Assembly (NCBI GenBank): GCA_002716825.1
Contig: PBCC01000007.1
Location: 1-64,000 of the forward strand
DNA from: Halobacteriovorax sp.
GTDB taxonomy: Bacteria > Bdellovibrionota > Bacteriovoracia > Bacteriovoracales > Bacteriovoracaceae
Direction: 5' to 3'
DNA length: 64,000 bases
Positions 33,818-41,974 of this stretch are shown piece by piece. Every line of letters starts with the position of its first letter. Positions within the stretch are counted from its first letter, which is position 1. A model generated the notes under the pieces. It saw nothing but the letters and a program-made list of their open reading frames with translations. It was not told the origin of the DNA and searched no databases. The translations under genes and the position numbers were made by a program.

Positions 33818-34966
33818 GTGAAACTACTTGGGATATTAATCGCCTTGTTATTGACCGCTGGTTGTCAGGACAAAAAAGCAGACTCAGCAGCTGCCCAAAA
33901 ATCTGAAAACGAAATCACCATTGGTGCCGTCTTCGCAATGACAGGTCCAATTGCTTCTTATGGCCAAGAGTCCGTTAACGGAATCAAGATGGCCCTTGAA
34001 GAAGTCAATCAAACTCCAATCAACGGCAAGACCCTTAAGGTTCTTGTTGAAGATAACAAAGGTGAGCCAGTTGAATCGGCAAACGCTGTTCGAAAGCTTA
34101 TCGATATCAATAAAGTCGACCTCATTCTTGGCTCTGTTGCTTCATCCAACACACTTGCTTCAGCACCAATTGCTCAAGCTGCGAAAGTTCCTCTTCTCAC
34201 TCCTGCCTCAACGAATGAAAAAGTGACCATGACTGGAGATTTTATTTTCCGTACATGTTTCACAGACAATTTCCAAGGTGTGGTCATGGCCAAGTTTGCC
34301 TTCACAACACTAACAAAGAGAAAAGCAGCCATCATCGTCGACAACTCTTCAGACTACTCAAAAGGTCTTCAAAAAGTTTTCAAAGAAGAGTTTAACCGTC
34401 TTGGAGGCGCCGTTATCCAAGATAACTTCACCTACACACAAAAAGACACGGACTTCAGATCTCTACTTACTAAAGTTAAGCGCGCTGATCCAGATGTTAT
34501 CTTCCTTCCAGGTTATTATTCAGAAGTTGGACTTATTCTTAAGCAAGCTCGTTCAATGGGAATGGAAATGCCAATCCTAGGCGGCGACGGTTGGGACTCT
34601 CCAAAGCTTCAAGAACTTGCTGGTCCACAAGGCATCAAAGGCAATTATATCTCATCACACTTCTCACCTGATGATGTAGACCCACGTGTACAAAAGTTTG
34701 TAAAAGACTACATGGCCCGCTACAACGAAAAACCAGGTGCCATGGCCGCTCTTGGCTATGATGCAGTTCTCGTGATTGCTGATGCACTTAAGCGTGCCGG
34801 TTCAGCTGACTCAGCGTCACTTCAAAAAGCACTTGCAAACACTGTTGGCTTCGAAGGCGTGACAGGAGCAATTACTATTGATGCAAATAGAAATGCTCAG
34901 AAGTCTGCGGTTGTTTTGGAGACGACTGCAACTGGCAATATCTTCAACCAAAAAGTTAATCCTTAA
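33818..34966 (+). CDS. livK: Branched-chain amino acid-binding lipoprotein (LivK)
   Basis: It starts with GTG at 33818, 7 nt after AGAGGAG. The 382-residue protein has a lipobox (LLTAGC, Cys16), so it is lipid-anchored rather than free. The Leu/Ile/Val-binding fold is clear: ITIGAVFAMTGPIASYGQESVNGIKMALEEVN, GSVASSNTLASAPIAQ and LLTPASTN. It captures branched-chain or related amino acids for LivHMGF. A strong terminator lies between it and livH, so the receptor gene is probably transcribed more than the rest. Confidence 0.92.
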   Translation: MKLLGILIALLLTAGCQDKKADSAAAQKSENEITIGAVFAMTGPIASYGQESVNGIKMALEEVNQTPINGKTLKVLVEDNKGEPVESANAVRKLIDINKVDLILGSVASSNTLASAPIAQAAKVPLLTPASTNEKVTMTGDFIFRTCFTDNFQGVVMAKFAFTTLTKRKAAIIVDNSSDYSKGLQKVFKEEFNRLGGAVIQDNFTYTQKDTDFRSLLTKVKRADPDVIFLPGYYSEVGLILKQARSMGMEMPILGGDGWDSPKLQELAGPQGIKGNYISSHFSPDDVDPRVQKFVKDYMARYNEKPGAMAALGYDAVLVIADALKRAGSADSASLQKALANTVGFEGVTGAITIDANRNAQKSAVVLETTATGNIFNQKVNP

Positions 34967-34980
34967 TTTTTTGACTTCTA

Positions 34981-35006
34981 AAAGCGCACTACGGTGCGCT
35001 TTTTTG
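34981..35006 (+). terminator. Intrinsic terminator between livK and livH
   Basis: Perfect stem AAAAGCGCAC / GTGCGCTTTT with loop TACG, continuing into a run of six T. It lies directly after livK and before the permease genes, so partial read-through would set a high receptor-to-channel ratio. Confidence 0.85.
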
Positions 35007-35031
35007 TTTAACATACTTAGTGGGATTCCCA

Positions 35032-35931
35032 ATGTCAGAAGAAACGGCTTATCTTATTTCCGACTTTTTTACCTATCTCCTCAACGGAGTGGCCCAAGGT
35101 AGTATCTATGCCCTAATCGCTCTGGGCTACACCATGGTGTACGGGATTATTAAACTCATCAATTTTGCCCATGGTGAGTTTTATATGATCGGTGCCTTTA
35201 TTGGTTATTTCCTCATTTCAAGTGGCCTTCCACTTTACATAGCACTTCCTGCGGCCATGATAGGCTCAGGACTAGTAGCAGTTAGTGTAGAGAGATTGGT
35301 CTATCGCCCCATCCGCTATGCAGGCAGAATCCCTGCACTAATTACCGCTCTTGGAACCTCACTCTTTTTTCAATATCTAGGTCAGGGAACAATCGGCGCC
35401 GATCCAAAAGCTTTCCCAACAGCTTTCGAAAATACTACTTATCAAGTTGGCGATGTTTTCATTTCAAAAATTCAAATTGTTATTTTCCTCGTCACCATGG
35501 TGCTTATGACAGGCCTTTGGTACGTGGTTACCCATACAAAAATTGGTAAGGCCATGCGAGCCACTTCATTTAATATGAACGCCGCTGAGCTCATGGGTAT
35601 TAATACCAACAGAATCGTAAGCTTCACTTTCTTTGTTGGTGCATCACTTGCCGGTGCGGCCGGTGTTCTGGTCGGAATGTACTACAACACGGTTGAACCG
35701 ATGATGGGACTTATACCAGGACTAAAAGCCTTCATCGCAGCCGTTCTTGGTGGTATCGGCATTATTCCAGGTGCTGTACTAGGTGGCCTCACACTCGGTA
35801 TCGCCGAAAATATGGTCGTAGGCTTTTGGATCTCAACTTATAGAGATGCTGTCGCCTTCGCCATTCTTATTCTTATATTACTGGTTAAACCTGCAGGACT
35901 CCTGGGCACCAACCGCAAGGAGAAAGTATAA
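35032..35931 (+). CDS. livH: Branched-chain amino acid ABC permease LivH
   Basis: The ATG at 35032 gives 299 residues; a TTG 12 nt upstream is less likely. About eight membrane helices are present, with the family blocks NGVAQGSIYALIALGYTMVYGIIKLINFAHGEFYMIGAF and GKAMRATSFNMNAAELMGINTNRI (the EAA-like loop contacting the ATPases). It forms the channel with LivM. Its TAA overlaps the livM ATG (TAATG). Confidence 0.95.
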   Translation: MSEETAYLISDFFTYLLNGVAQGSIYALIALGYTMVYGIIKLINFAHGEFYMIGAFIGYFLISSGLPLYIALPAAMIGSGLVAVSVERLVYRPIRYAGRIPALITALGTSLFFQYLGQGTIGADPKAFPTAFENTTYQVGDVFISKIQIVIFLVTMVLMTGLWYVVTHTKIGKAMRATSFNMNAAELMGINTNRIVSFTFFVGASLAGAAGVLVGMYYNTVEPMMGLIPGLKAFIAAVLGGIGIIPGAVLGGLTLGIAENMVVGFWISTYRDAVAFAILILILLVKPAGLLGTNRKEKV

Positions 35932-36809
35932 TGGATTATTTAATTTATCTAACCATTCAAAGTGGTATTTTTATTATCTTGGCCGTCAGTCTTAATTTAA
36001 TTAATGGAATCTGTGGTCAGTTCTCACTTGGACACGCGGGTTTTTGGGCGGTCGGTGCTTATGTCGGTGCTGCTTATAGTGTTTTTGCTCCCCTACCTGT
36101 TCCAGACTTTGTGAATCTCTTTATTGGCTGTGGACTTGGTTTCACTGCTGCCGCTATTGCAGGACTTGCCATTGGTGTTCCATGCCTTCGACTTCGTGGT
36201 GACTACCTAGCCATTGCAACTCTCGGCTTTGGTGAGATTATCAGAATCATCATTATGAATATGGACGCCGTTGGTGGACCTCGTGGCTTCACTGGTATAC
36301 CTGCTTGGAGTAATTTCTTCTGGGTCTATCTCTGGGTCATCATCACGATTGTATTTGTAGTGAACCTTCTTCGCGGAACTCACGGCCGAGCGATTATCTC
36401 TATTCGAGAAGACGAAATTGCTGCCGAGAGCATGGGTATCTACACTTTCAAATATAAAGTCATGGCCTTCGCAGTCGGTGCTGGTTTTGCTGGAGTTGCG
36501 GGTGTCCTTTTTGCTCACACCACTCAATTCATCCACCCAAACAGCTTTAACTTTATGTGGTCTGTGATTATTCTTCTTATGATCATCTTAGGAGGACTAG
36601 GCTCTGTTACTGGTGCCGTCGTTGGCGCAGTTATCCTCTCTATCCTGCCTGAACTATTACGCTTTTTCGGCGAAACAGTTTCGGAGTGGCGAATGGTTAT
36701 CTACTCAATGCTACTCATTTGCTTAATGCTAATGCGTCCGTCTGGAATTTTTGGCAAGCATGAGCTCGATATCAAGAAACTTCTTGGTATGAAAAAAGGA
36801 GACGCATAA
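35931..36809 (+). CDS. livM: Branched-chain amino acid ABC permease LivM
   Basis: The 292-residue protein has about eight membrane helices and the LivM signature LNLINGICGQFSLGHAGFWAVGAYVGA. GLAIGVPCLRLRGDYLAIATLGFGEIIRI and the cytoplasmic loop SIREDEIAAESMGIYTFKYKVMAFAVGA are also present. It is the partner channel subunit of LivH. It is joined by TAATG overlaps to livH and livG. Confidence 0.95.
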   Translation: MDYLIYLTIQSGIFIILAVSLNLINGICGQFSLGHAGFWAVGAYVGAAYSVFAPLPVPDFVNLFIGCGLGFTAAAIAGLAIGVPCLRLRGDYLAIATLGFGEIIRIIIMNMDAVGGPRGFTGIPAWSNFFWVYLWVIITIVFVVNLLRGTHGRAIISIREDEIAAESMGIYTFKYKVMAFAVGAGFAGVAGVLFAHTTQFIHPNSFNFMWSVIILLMIILGGLGSVTGAVVGAVILSILPELLRFFGETVSEWRMVIYSMLLICLMLMRPSGIFGKHELDIKKLLGMKKGDA

Positions 36810-37594
36810 TGAGCACTCCCGTTTTAGAAACTCAAGGCATCACCATGCGCTTTGGCGGCTTGGTTGCCGTCAATAATTTCTCACTTCAGCTAGGGGCTAC
36901 TGACCTCGTGGGAATCATTGGTCCAAATGGTGCCGGAAAAACCACCATCTTTAATATGATCACTGGCATTTATACGCCAACGGAAGGGCGTGTTTTTCTT
37001 GATGGTAAAGACATCACTGAACTTCGCCCTGCCCATATTACTCAAAGTGGGATCTGTAGAACCTTCCAAAACATTAGATTGTTTAAAGACTTAAGTGTTC
37101 TCGATAATATTCGCTTGGCCGGTCACTTTAGAGTCGATTACGGAGTCATGTCCTCTATTTTTAGAACAAAACAATATCACGTTGAAGAAGCTAGACTTGT
37201 TCAAGAAGCTGATAAGCTGCTCGATATTTTTGGACTTAAATCTAAGAAAGATCACCTGGCAAAAAATCTTCCTTACGGCGAGCAACGTAGACTAGAGATC
37301 GCGAGAGCTCTTGCGACGAAACCAAAGGTTCTTCTTCTCGATGAGCCAGCGGCTGGGATGAATCCAAAAGAGACGGCAGACCTAACTAAACTTATTCGTT
37401 GGGTGCGCGATGAATTCCAAATCGCTATTCTTTTGATTGAGCACGATATGAGTTTAGTCATGAACGTCTGTGAGCATATTCACTGCGTAGACTACGGCCA
37501 ACTTATCGCCAGCGGCGGACCAAAAGACATCCAATCAAATCCAAAAGTAATTGAAGCCTACCTCGGCGCAGACGCTGTAGCGGAGACTAAGTAA
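36809..37594 (+). CDS. livG: Branched-chain amino acid ABC ATPase LivG
   Basis: A 261-residue ATPase of typical LivG length. It has Walker A GPNGAGKTT, Q-loop RTFQNIRLF, a short variant signature LPYGEQRRLEIARAL, Walker B VLLLDEPAAGMNP and the switch His in LIEHDMSLVM. The LPYGEQRR form of the signature is normal for LivG. It works with LivF to power uptake. TAATG overlaps link it to both neighbours. Confidence 0.96.
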   Translation: MSTPVLETQGITMRFGGLVAVNNFSLQLGATDLVGIIGPNGAGKTTIFNMITGIYTPTEGRVFLDGKDITELRPAHITQSGICRTFQNIRLFKDLSVLDNIRLAGHFRVDYGVMSSIFRTKQYHVEEARLVQEADKLLDIFGLKSKKDHLAKNLPYGEQRRLEIARALATKPKVLLLDEPAAGMNPKETADLTKLIRWVRDEFQIAILLIEHDMSLVMNVCEHIHCVDYGQLIASGGPKDIQSNPKVIEAYLGADAVAETK

Positions 37595-38307
37595 TGAGTA
37601 CGATTTTAGAAATTAAAGATTTAAATGTTCATTACGGTGCCATCCATGCCATTCACGGCATCAACCTAAAAGTCGAAGAAGGCGAAATCGTCACACTTAT
37701 CGGCTCTAATGGTGCTGGAAAAACTACTACTCTCCATACCATCTCAGGGCTGCTCAAGCCGACATCAGGTGAAATTGTATTTAAAGGCCAGCCGATTCAA
37801 GGCTTACCGGCCCATAAGATTGTGGCCCAAGGCCTAGCACAAACACCTGAAGGACGAATGGTTTTTCCTGACTTAACTGTTGGCGAAAACCTAGAGATGG
37901 GTGCGTTCCTCAGAAATAATAAAGCTGAGATCGCCGCCGATCTCAAAAAAATGTTCACTCTTTTTCCTAGATTAGAAGAGCGAAGAAAACAGCACGCTGG
38001 AACTCTTTCCGGTGGAGAGCAGCAAATGCTTGCGATCGCTCGCGCTTATATGGCGAAGCCAAAGCTTTTACTTCTTGATGAGCCCTCTCTAGGTATTGCA
38101 CCAATTTTAGTTCAGGCTATTTTTGATGCCATTGTCGAGATTAACCGCTCGGGGATGACCGTTCTTTTGGTCGAACAAAATGCCTATGCAGCACTCAAGA
38201 TTGCACACCGAGGGTATGTTTTAACTACCGGTGAAATCGCTATGCAAGGTCCATCGGCAGAATTAATATCCAACGAAGAAATCAGAAAAGCATATTTAGG
38301 ACATTAA
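37594..38307 (+). CDS. livF: Branched-chain amino acid ABC ATPase LivF
   Basis: A 237-residue ATPase with Walker A GSNGAGKTT, TPEGRMVFPDLTVGENLEMGA (the LivF-typical Q-loop region), signature TLSGGEQQMLAIARAYM, Walker B LLLLDEPSLGIAP and switch LLVEQNAYAAL. It completes the livKHMGF set, which is intact in this window. Two small genes follow within a few nucleotides. Confidence 0.96.
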   Translation: MSTILEIKDLNVHYGAIHAIHGINLKVEEGEIVTLIGSNGAGKTTTLHTISGLLKPTSGEIVFKGQPIQGLPAHKIVAQGLAQTPEGRMVFPDLTVGENLEMGAFLRNNKAEIAADLKKMFTLFPRLEERRKQHAGTLSGGEQQMLAIARAYMAKPKLLLLDEPSLGIAPILVQAIFDAIVEINRSGMTVLLVEQNAYAALKIAHRGYVLTTGEIAMQGPSAELISNEEIRKAYLGH

Positions 38308-38310
38308 TTT

Positions 38311-38520
38311 ATGACTATCTCTTACGAAGAAGCAGTTAAGAAGTTACAAAAAGCAGTAAAAACGTCACATATTGATAATCAAAAACATATCGATTTGACG
38401 CTGGTTGATCCTAGTCAACGAGCTGATCTGCAAAAAGCACTAATGTTTGTTAAAGCTATGATTGTACGTGGAGAGATCAGCGACTCCCAATTTAAATCTG
38501 ATGTAGGACTTGAGGCGTAA
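38311..38520 (+). CDS. Small protein of unknown function, downstream of livF
   Basis: A 69-residue, mostly helical, charged protein starting 3 nt after livF. It has no signal peptide, cysteine or recognised motif. The close spacing on both sides (the next gene starts immediately after its TAA) suggests it is read with the liv operon, though a link to transport is not shown. Confidence 0.65.
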   Translation: MTISYEEAVKKLQKAVKTSHIDNQKHIDLTLVDPSQRADLQKALMFVKAMIVRGEISDSQFKSDVGLEA

Positions 38521-38739
38521 ATGGCAAAATGTAGGTTCTGCAGCAAAGAAATTACCTGGATGAAAGAAGGCAAAAAAAATGTACCTGTTGAAACAGATGG
38601 TACAGTTCACGACTGTGAGATTTTTGCCAAATCAAGAGCAAGTACCAAGAATATCACTCCTGGCTCCCTAAGCCCTGAGGAGATTGCTCGTTACGAAGGC
38701 GCCATCAATGACGAGGCGCAAAAGAAAAAGAAGCGCTAA
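38521..38739 (+). CDS. Small putative zinc-binding protein
   Basis: A 72-residue protein with CRFCSKEITWMKEGKKNVPV followed by VHDCEIF, giving a CxxC (C4, C7) and HxC (H30, C32) arrangement that could hold one zinc ion. The C-terminus is a Lys tail (KKKKR). The N-terminal CxxC-x2-I-x-W pattern recalls small zinc-ribbon proteins that recognise nucleic acid, but I cannot name a family. It directly abuts the preceding small gene. Confidence 0.65.
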   Translation: MAKCRFCSKEITWMKEGKKNVPVETDGTVHDCEIFAKSRASTKNITPGSLSPEEIARYEGAINDEAQKKKKR

Positions 38740-38796
38740 CCCTGTAATTATCACTATCCGCTTGGCTTAGTGTGACAGGTGGGGGAAATTTCCTTC

Positions 38797-39531
38797 ATGC
38801 GCGCTGTTCTTGGACTTCTATTCATTTCGATCCTTGCCGGATGTGGCCCTCTTGAAAAAGAGAGCGTGAAACCTATAGCCGAAGTTCAGACGCTGGCAGA
38901 TGCGCTTGGCTCCGGCAATGCCCCATCGATCGACCTGACCTTCAAATTTGAAGACATAAACGTGAAGCCACCAGTGCGACGTATTCCTATTCCGTTGCTG
39001 GGTACAATTGTAAGTGAAATCGGCAATGCTTTTGCTGAAGTTTTCATTCAGCTCAATCGCGACTGGGACGTGAAGCAAGAGCCGCTAATTCTCGATCTTC
39101 CTCCAATTGATGCAGACACTTTAAGAGCACTTGAAATTAAGAGCCTAGAACTAAAAATCGTTCCTGGGAGCGTTGTTAGATCAAGAAATCCCCTCGTTAA
39201 TCTGTGGCAAACCATTACCTTCAAAAAAGCCAATCTTAACTTTCTTAGCCGAATGACCATCTTTGTAGCTAATGAAAAAATGTATGAGGCTGGAGAGTGG
39301 TCAAGGATTGCTCGCTACAGAGAGAGCGAGCAAGTCCTTTCGTGTGAGGGGAAATGCCTAACATTTGATACCAAGCTTGAAAAAGGCGAACGGCTCAACC
39401 TATCAAAGCTTCTATCCAAGGGCGGTTTAATCTATATCCGCCCCGACGTTGAAGTTAAATCAACTCCTAAGAGAAACTTCAATCTTGCCGGGGAAATCAA
39501 GATAAAGGTGACCCTTTCACCAATTTTTTAA
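38797..39531 (+). CDS. Exported lipoprotein of unknown function
   Basis: The ATG at 38797 gives 244 residues starting with a lipoprotein signal (LLFISILAGC); the frame is open six codons upstream but that part is polar. The mature domain is beta-rich (LDLTFKFEDI-like, LEIKSLELKIVPG, GLIYIRPDVEVKS and a final IKIKVTLSPIF). It has one Cys pair (CEGKC, about residues 190-194). No family is recognised. It is convergent with a receiver gene, overlapping by 4 nt. Confidence 0.7.
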   Translation: MRAVLGLLFISILAGCGPLEKESVKPIAEVQTLADALGSGNAPSIDLTFKFEDINVKPPVRRIPIPLLGTIVSEIGNAFAEVFIQLNRDWDVKQEPLILDLPPIDADTLRALEIKSLELKIVPGSVVRSRNPLVNLWQTITFKKANLNFLSRMTIFVANEKMYEAGEWSRIARYRESEQVLSCEGKCLTFDTKLEKGERLNLSKLLSKGGLIYIRPDVEVKSTPKRNFNLAGEIKIKVTLSPIF

Positions 39532-39914
39532 CCCACTAATTGCAGTCCAAGTTGATGTCGCTCAATCGCTTTAATCGTTGCCACAAAAAGCAACTCAGCA
39601 ATGCTATTTTTGGCTAGAACACAATCACATAGTGATGAATATCTCTCGAGAAATCCCCTATCTTCTGTCGCACTAACTACCACGAGCGGAAACTTATTCA
39701 CTAAGCTTTGGCAGTACTGAGGGGAGCCAAAATAAGGAGAAGAGAGATCAGCTACAACAGCGTCAAACTTAGGTCCACTGTTGAGGTGAAAGTGAGCCTG
39801 ATCAGGGTCAGAGGCACATATCACTTCTACGCCTTGATTTGAGAAAATAGATGATGCTAACTCTAGGAAGCGAAAGTCATTGTCCACGACCAGCACACGT
39901 GCCACAGGATTCAT
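39528..39914 (-). CDS. Stand-alone response-regulator receiver
   Basis: The 128-residue protein is a single receiver domain with no output. The acidic site (VVDND, residues 9-13), phospho-acceptor Asp in DAVVADLSSP (about D56), the Ser in VVVSATED and the conserved Lys in CVLAKN are all kept, so phosphorylation is plausible. It lies near, but not next to, a hybrid kinase gene (41975). The partner kinase is unknown. Confidence 0.8.
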   Translation of the reverse strand: MNPVARVLVVDNDFRFLELASSIFSNQGVEVICASDPDQAHFHLNSGPKFDAVVADLSSPYFGSPQYCQSLVNKFPLVVVSATEDRGFLERYSSLCDCVLAKNSIAELLFVATIKAIERHQLGLQLVG

Positions 39915-40074
39915 AAGTCCTCCAGGATCTCTTTGCGATAACTAAGCTTACGAAGCATCCGCGAAATATCCTAAAGAAACCGACATTAAACAGATTTTCA
40001 GTGGGTTAATATCATTGAGGTGTGGCCATAAACCGTAAATATTGGGCACCTTGCAAAAAAATGCGGCGTTTTTA
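39915..40074. other. Intergenic stretch without a recognised feature
   Basis: Between the receiver gene and the small membrane protein gene I see no open frame, tRNA-like fold, strong hairpin or clear promoter. It presumably contains the minus-strand promoter of the receiver gene. Confidence 0.4.
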
Positions 40075-40257
40075 CTAGTCGTTGTCTTTCAAAACGCGAA
40101 AATCGGCTTCAAAAACATCGCCTTTAGGAGTGGGCTTAGACCTGGAAGTGGATTGACTAGATTTGACCTTGGCATGGGCATAATTGCTCCAGAGCCGACG
40201 AATCAGGCTCCAAACAAAGTAGATAAAAATAGCGCGTAAAATCAACGTAACAATCAT
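40075..40257 (-). CDS. Small single-span membrane protein
   Basis: Starting from the ATG at 40257 (a TTG lies two codons upstream), a 60-residue protein has one hydrophobic helix (IVTLILRAIFIYFVWSLI), a basic stretch, a Ser/Thr/Lys-rich linker and an acidic end, GDVFEADFRVLKDND. The GDVxEAxFRxL ending recurs in small membrane proteins of related bacteria as far as I recall. An overlapping plus-strand frame (40042-40239) has no such character. Function is unknown. Confidence 0.55.
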   Translation of the reverse strand: MIVTLILRAIFIYFVWSLIRRLWSNYAHAKVKSSQSTSRSKPTPKGDVFEADFRVLKDND

Positions 40258-40353
40258 GCTCAAAACATACTCTTAAGCATTCTAGAGGTCAAAGCTCACT
40301 AGCCGAATGGGATTCCAACATGTTAGATTTATGAAAACTCTCTAGGTGAAAAT

Positions 40354-41919
40354 ATGAGCGCAAATATCCATTGGGCCGACATCACGGCTGACCGTATTAT
40401 CAAGCAACTGGGCGAAAAAGACGTCTACACTCTCGCCAGTGGAATTACACCTTCAGGTGTTGTTCACTTTGGTAACTTCAGAGAAGTCATTACGGTTGAT
40501 CTGGTCGCAAGAGGTCTTCGCGCCAAAGGCAAGAAAGTTCGCTTTATATTTTCATGGGATGACTACGATACCTTCAGAAAAGTTCCGGCCAATATGCCAA
40601 AGCAAGATGAGCTAGCAAAATATATGTTCCAGCCTATCGTCGATACACCAGATCCATTTGGTGAACACGAATCATACGCTGCCCATCATGAGAGGTCTTT
40701 TGAAGCGCAGCTTGAAAAAGTTGGAATTGAAGTTGAGCCTTTGTATCAAGCCGTAAAGTACCGCGCAGGTGAATACAGAAAAGGAATTAGAACGACGCTT
40801 GAAAAAAGAGATGAGATTGCGGCGATCCTCAATGAGCATAGAACAAGTCCACTTGGTGAAGACTGGATGCCCGTTAGTGTTTACTGTGAAAAATGTAATA
40901 CAGATCACGAGATTAAAAATATTAAGTGGGACGGCAAGAGCGCACTCTCTTATGAATGCAATAATTGCCAAAACAAAGGTCAGCTCGACCTTGAAACAAC
41001 TGAGCGAGTAAAACTTCCTTGGCGAATGGACTGGCCGATGCGCTGGGCGCACGAGCAAGTTGATTTTGAGCCAGGGGGTAAAGACCACTCGTCACAAGGT
41101 GGCAGTTATACGACCGCTAAAGAAATCGTGAAGCTATACGATTGGCGCTCACCTATTTATCTACAATATGATTTCGTGTCGATTAAGGGTGCCGGCGGCA
41201 AGATGAGCTCGTCAAAAGGTAATCTCATTACGGTAAATGATATTCTTAAAGTTTATGAACCCGAAATGGTTCGTTGGATTTTTGCTAGTTATAAAACTAA
41301 CGTAGATTTTGCCGTTAGTTTTGATCTCGACGTGATTAAAACTTATGAAGATTTTGATCGCCAAGAACGTCAGGCTTACGGCGTTGAAGCTGCAAATGAA
41401 AAGAAAGCAGCGATGGCCAAACGCGTGTATGAACTCTCGCAAATTTCAACAATGCCAAGTGAAATGCCGTTTCAACCGGCCTTTAGACACCTCACAAATA
41501 TTCTACAAATTCACGATGGTGATATTAAGGCCGCAAGATCTTTTTATGACAGCGATATAAAAAATGAACGAGACGAGAGAAGATTTAATGAGCGAGCCGC
41601 TTGTGCCAAGCACTGGCTTGAGAATTACGCACCAGAAGATTTTAAATTCAGTGTAAATAGCTCAAATATCAATTACGAGTGTGAAAGTAACACAAAGAGT
41701 TTTCTTACAGCATTCAAGCAAGTACTTGAGAAAGACTGGGCTTCATTTGACGACAAATCTCTACATGAAAAGATGTATGAAGTTATTCATGAGCATGAAG
41801 TTGAGCCACCTGTTGCATTTAAGGCACTTTATCAAAGTCTTATTTCACAAGACCGTGGACCTAAGCTCGCAAGCTTTATCTTGACCGTCGGAAAAGACAG
41901 AGTGATTCAACTTCTTTGA
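40354..41919 (+). CDS. lysK: Class I lysyl-tRNA synthetase
   Basis: The 521-residue protein is a class I LysRS. It has TLASGITPSGVVHFGNFREVITVDLVARGL, with HFGN as the HIGH equivalent, FIFSWDDYDTFRKVP, and a Cys-rich insertion (YCEKCNTDHE...YECNNCQ, a zinc-finger-like CxxC...CxxC). GGKDHSSQGGSY and KMSSSKGN (the KMSKS loop) follow. It charges tRNA-Lys. Class I LysRS is the archaeal type, found in only some bacteria, most of which use class II LysS. No class II copy is in the window. A GGTG-type ribosome site precedes the ATG. Confidence 0.94.
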   Translation: MSANIHWADITADRIIKQLGEKDVYTLASGITPSGVVHFGNFREVITVDLVARGLRAKGKKVRFIFSWDDYDTFRKVPANMPKQDELAKYMFQPIVDTPDPFGEHESYAAHHERSFEAQLEKVGIEVEPLYQAVKYRAGEYRKGIRTTLEKRDEIAAILNEHRTSPLGEDWMPVSVYCEKCNTDHEIKNIKWDGKSALSYECNNCQNKGQLDLETTERVKLPWRMDWPMRWAHEQVDFEPGGKDHSSQGGSYTTAKEIVKLYDWRSPIYLQYDFVSIKGAGGKMSSSKGNLITVNDILKVYEPEMVRWIFASYKTNVDFAVSFDLDVIKTYEDFDRQERQAYGVEAANEKKAAMAKRVYELSQISTMPSEMPFQPAFRHLTNILQIHDGDIKAARSFYDSDIKNERDERRFNERAACAKHWLENYAPEDFKFSVNSSNINYECESNTKSFLTAFKQVLEKDWASFDDKSLHEKMYEVIHEHEVEPPVAFKALYQSLISQDRGPKLASFILTVGKDRVIQLL

Positions 41920-41924
41920 AACAT

Positions 41925-41947
41925 TTATGTCTAATCGTTAGACATAA
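41925..41947. repeat. Perfect 10-bp inverted repeat between lysK and the hybrid kinase gene
   Basis: TTATGTCTAA and TTAGACATAA are separated by TCG. There is no T-tract on either side, so it is a weak terminator candidate. It lies just upstream of a second 6-bp repeat (GTATGA/TCATAC, 41951-41964) and a TATAAT, so an operator is also possible. Confidence 0.5.
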
Positions 41948-41964
41948 GTGGTATGAGTTCATAC

Positions 41965-41970
41965 TATAAT
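41965..41970 (+). promoter_or_regulatory. TATAAT -10 box 4 nt from the hybrid kinase start
   Basis: A perfect TATAAT ends at 41970 and the ATG is at 41975, with no ribosome site between. Transcription starting 6-7 nt downstream would give a leaderless mRNA or would miss the ATG. It sits just after two inverted repeats. Confidence 0.4.
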
Positions 41971-41974
41971 TGTA

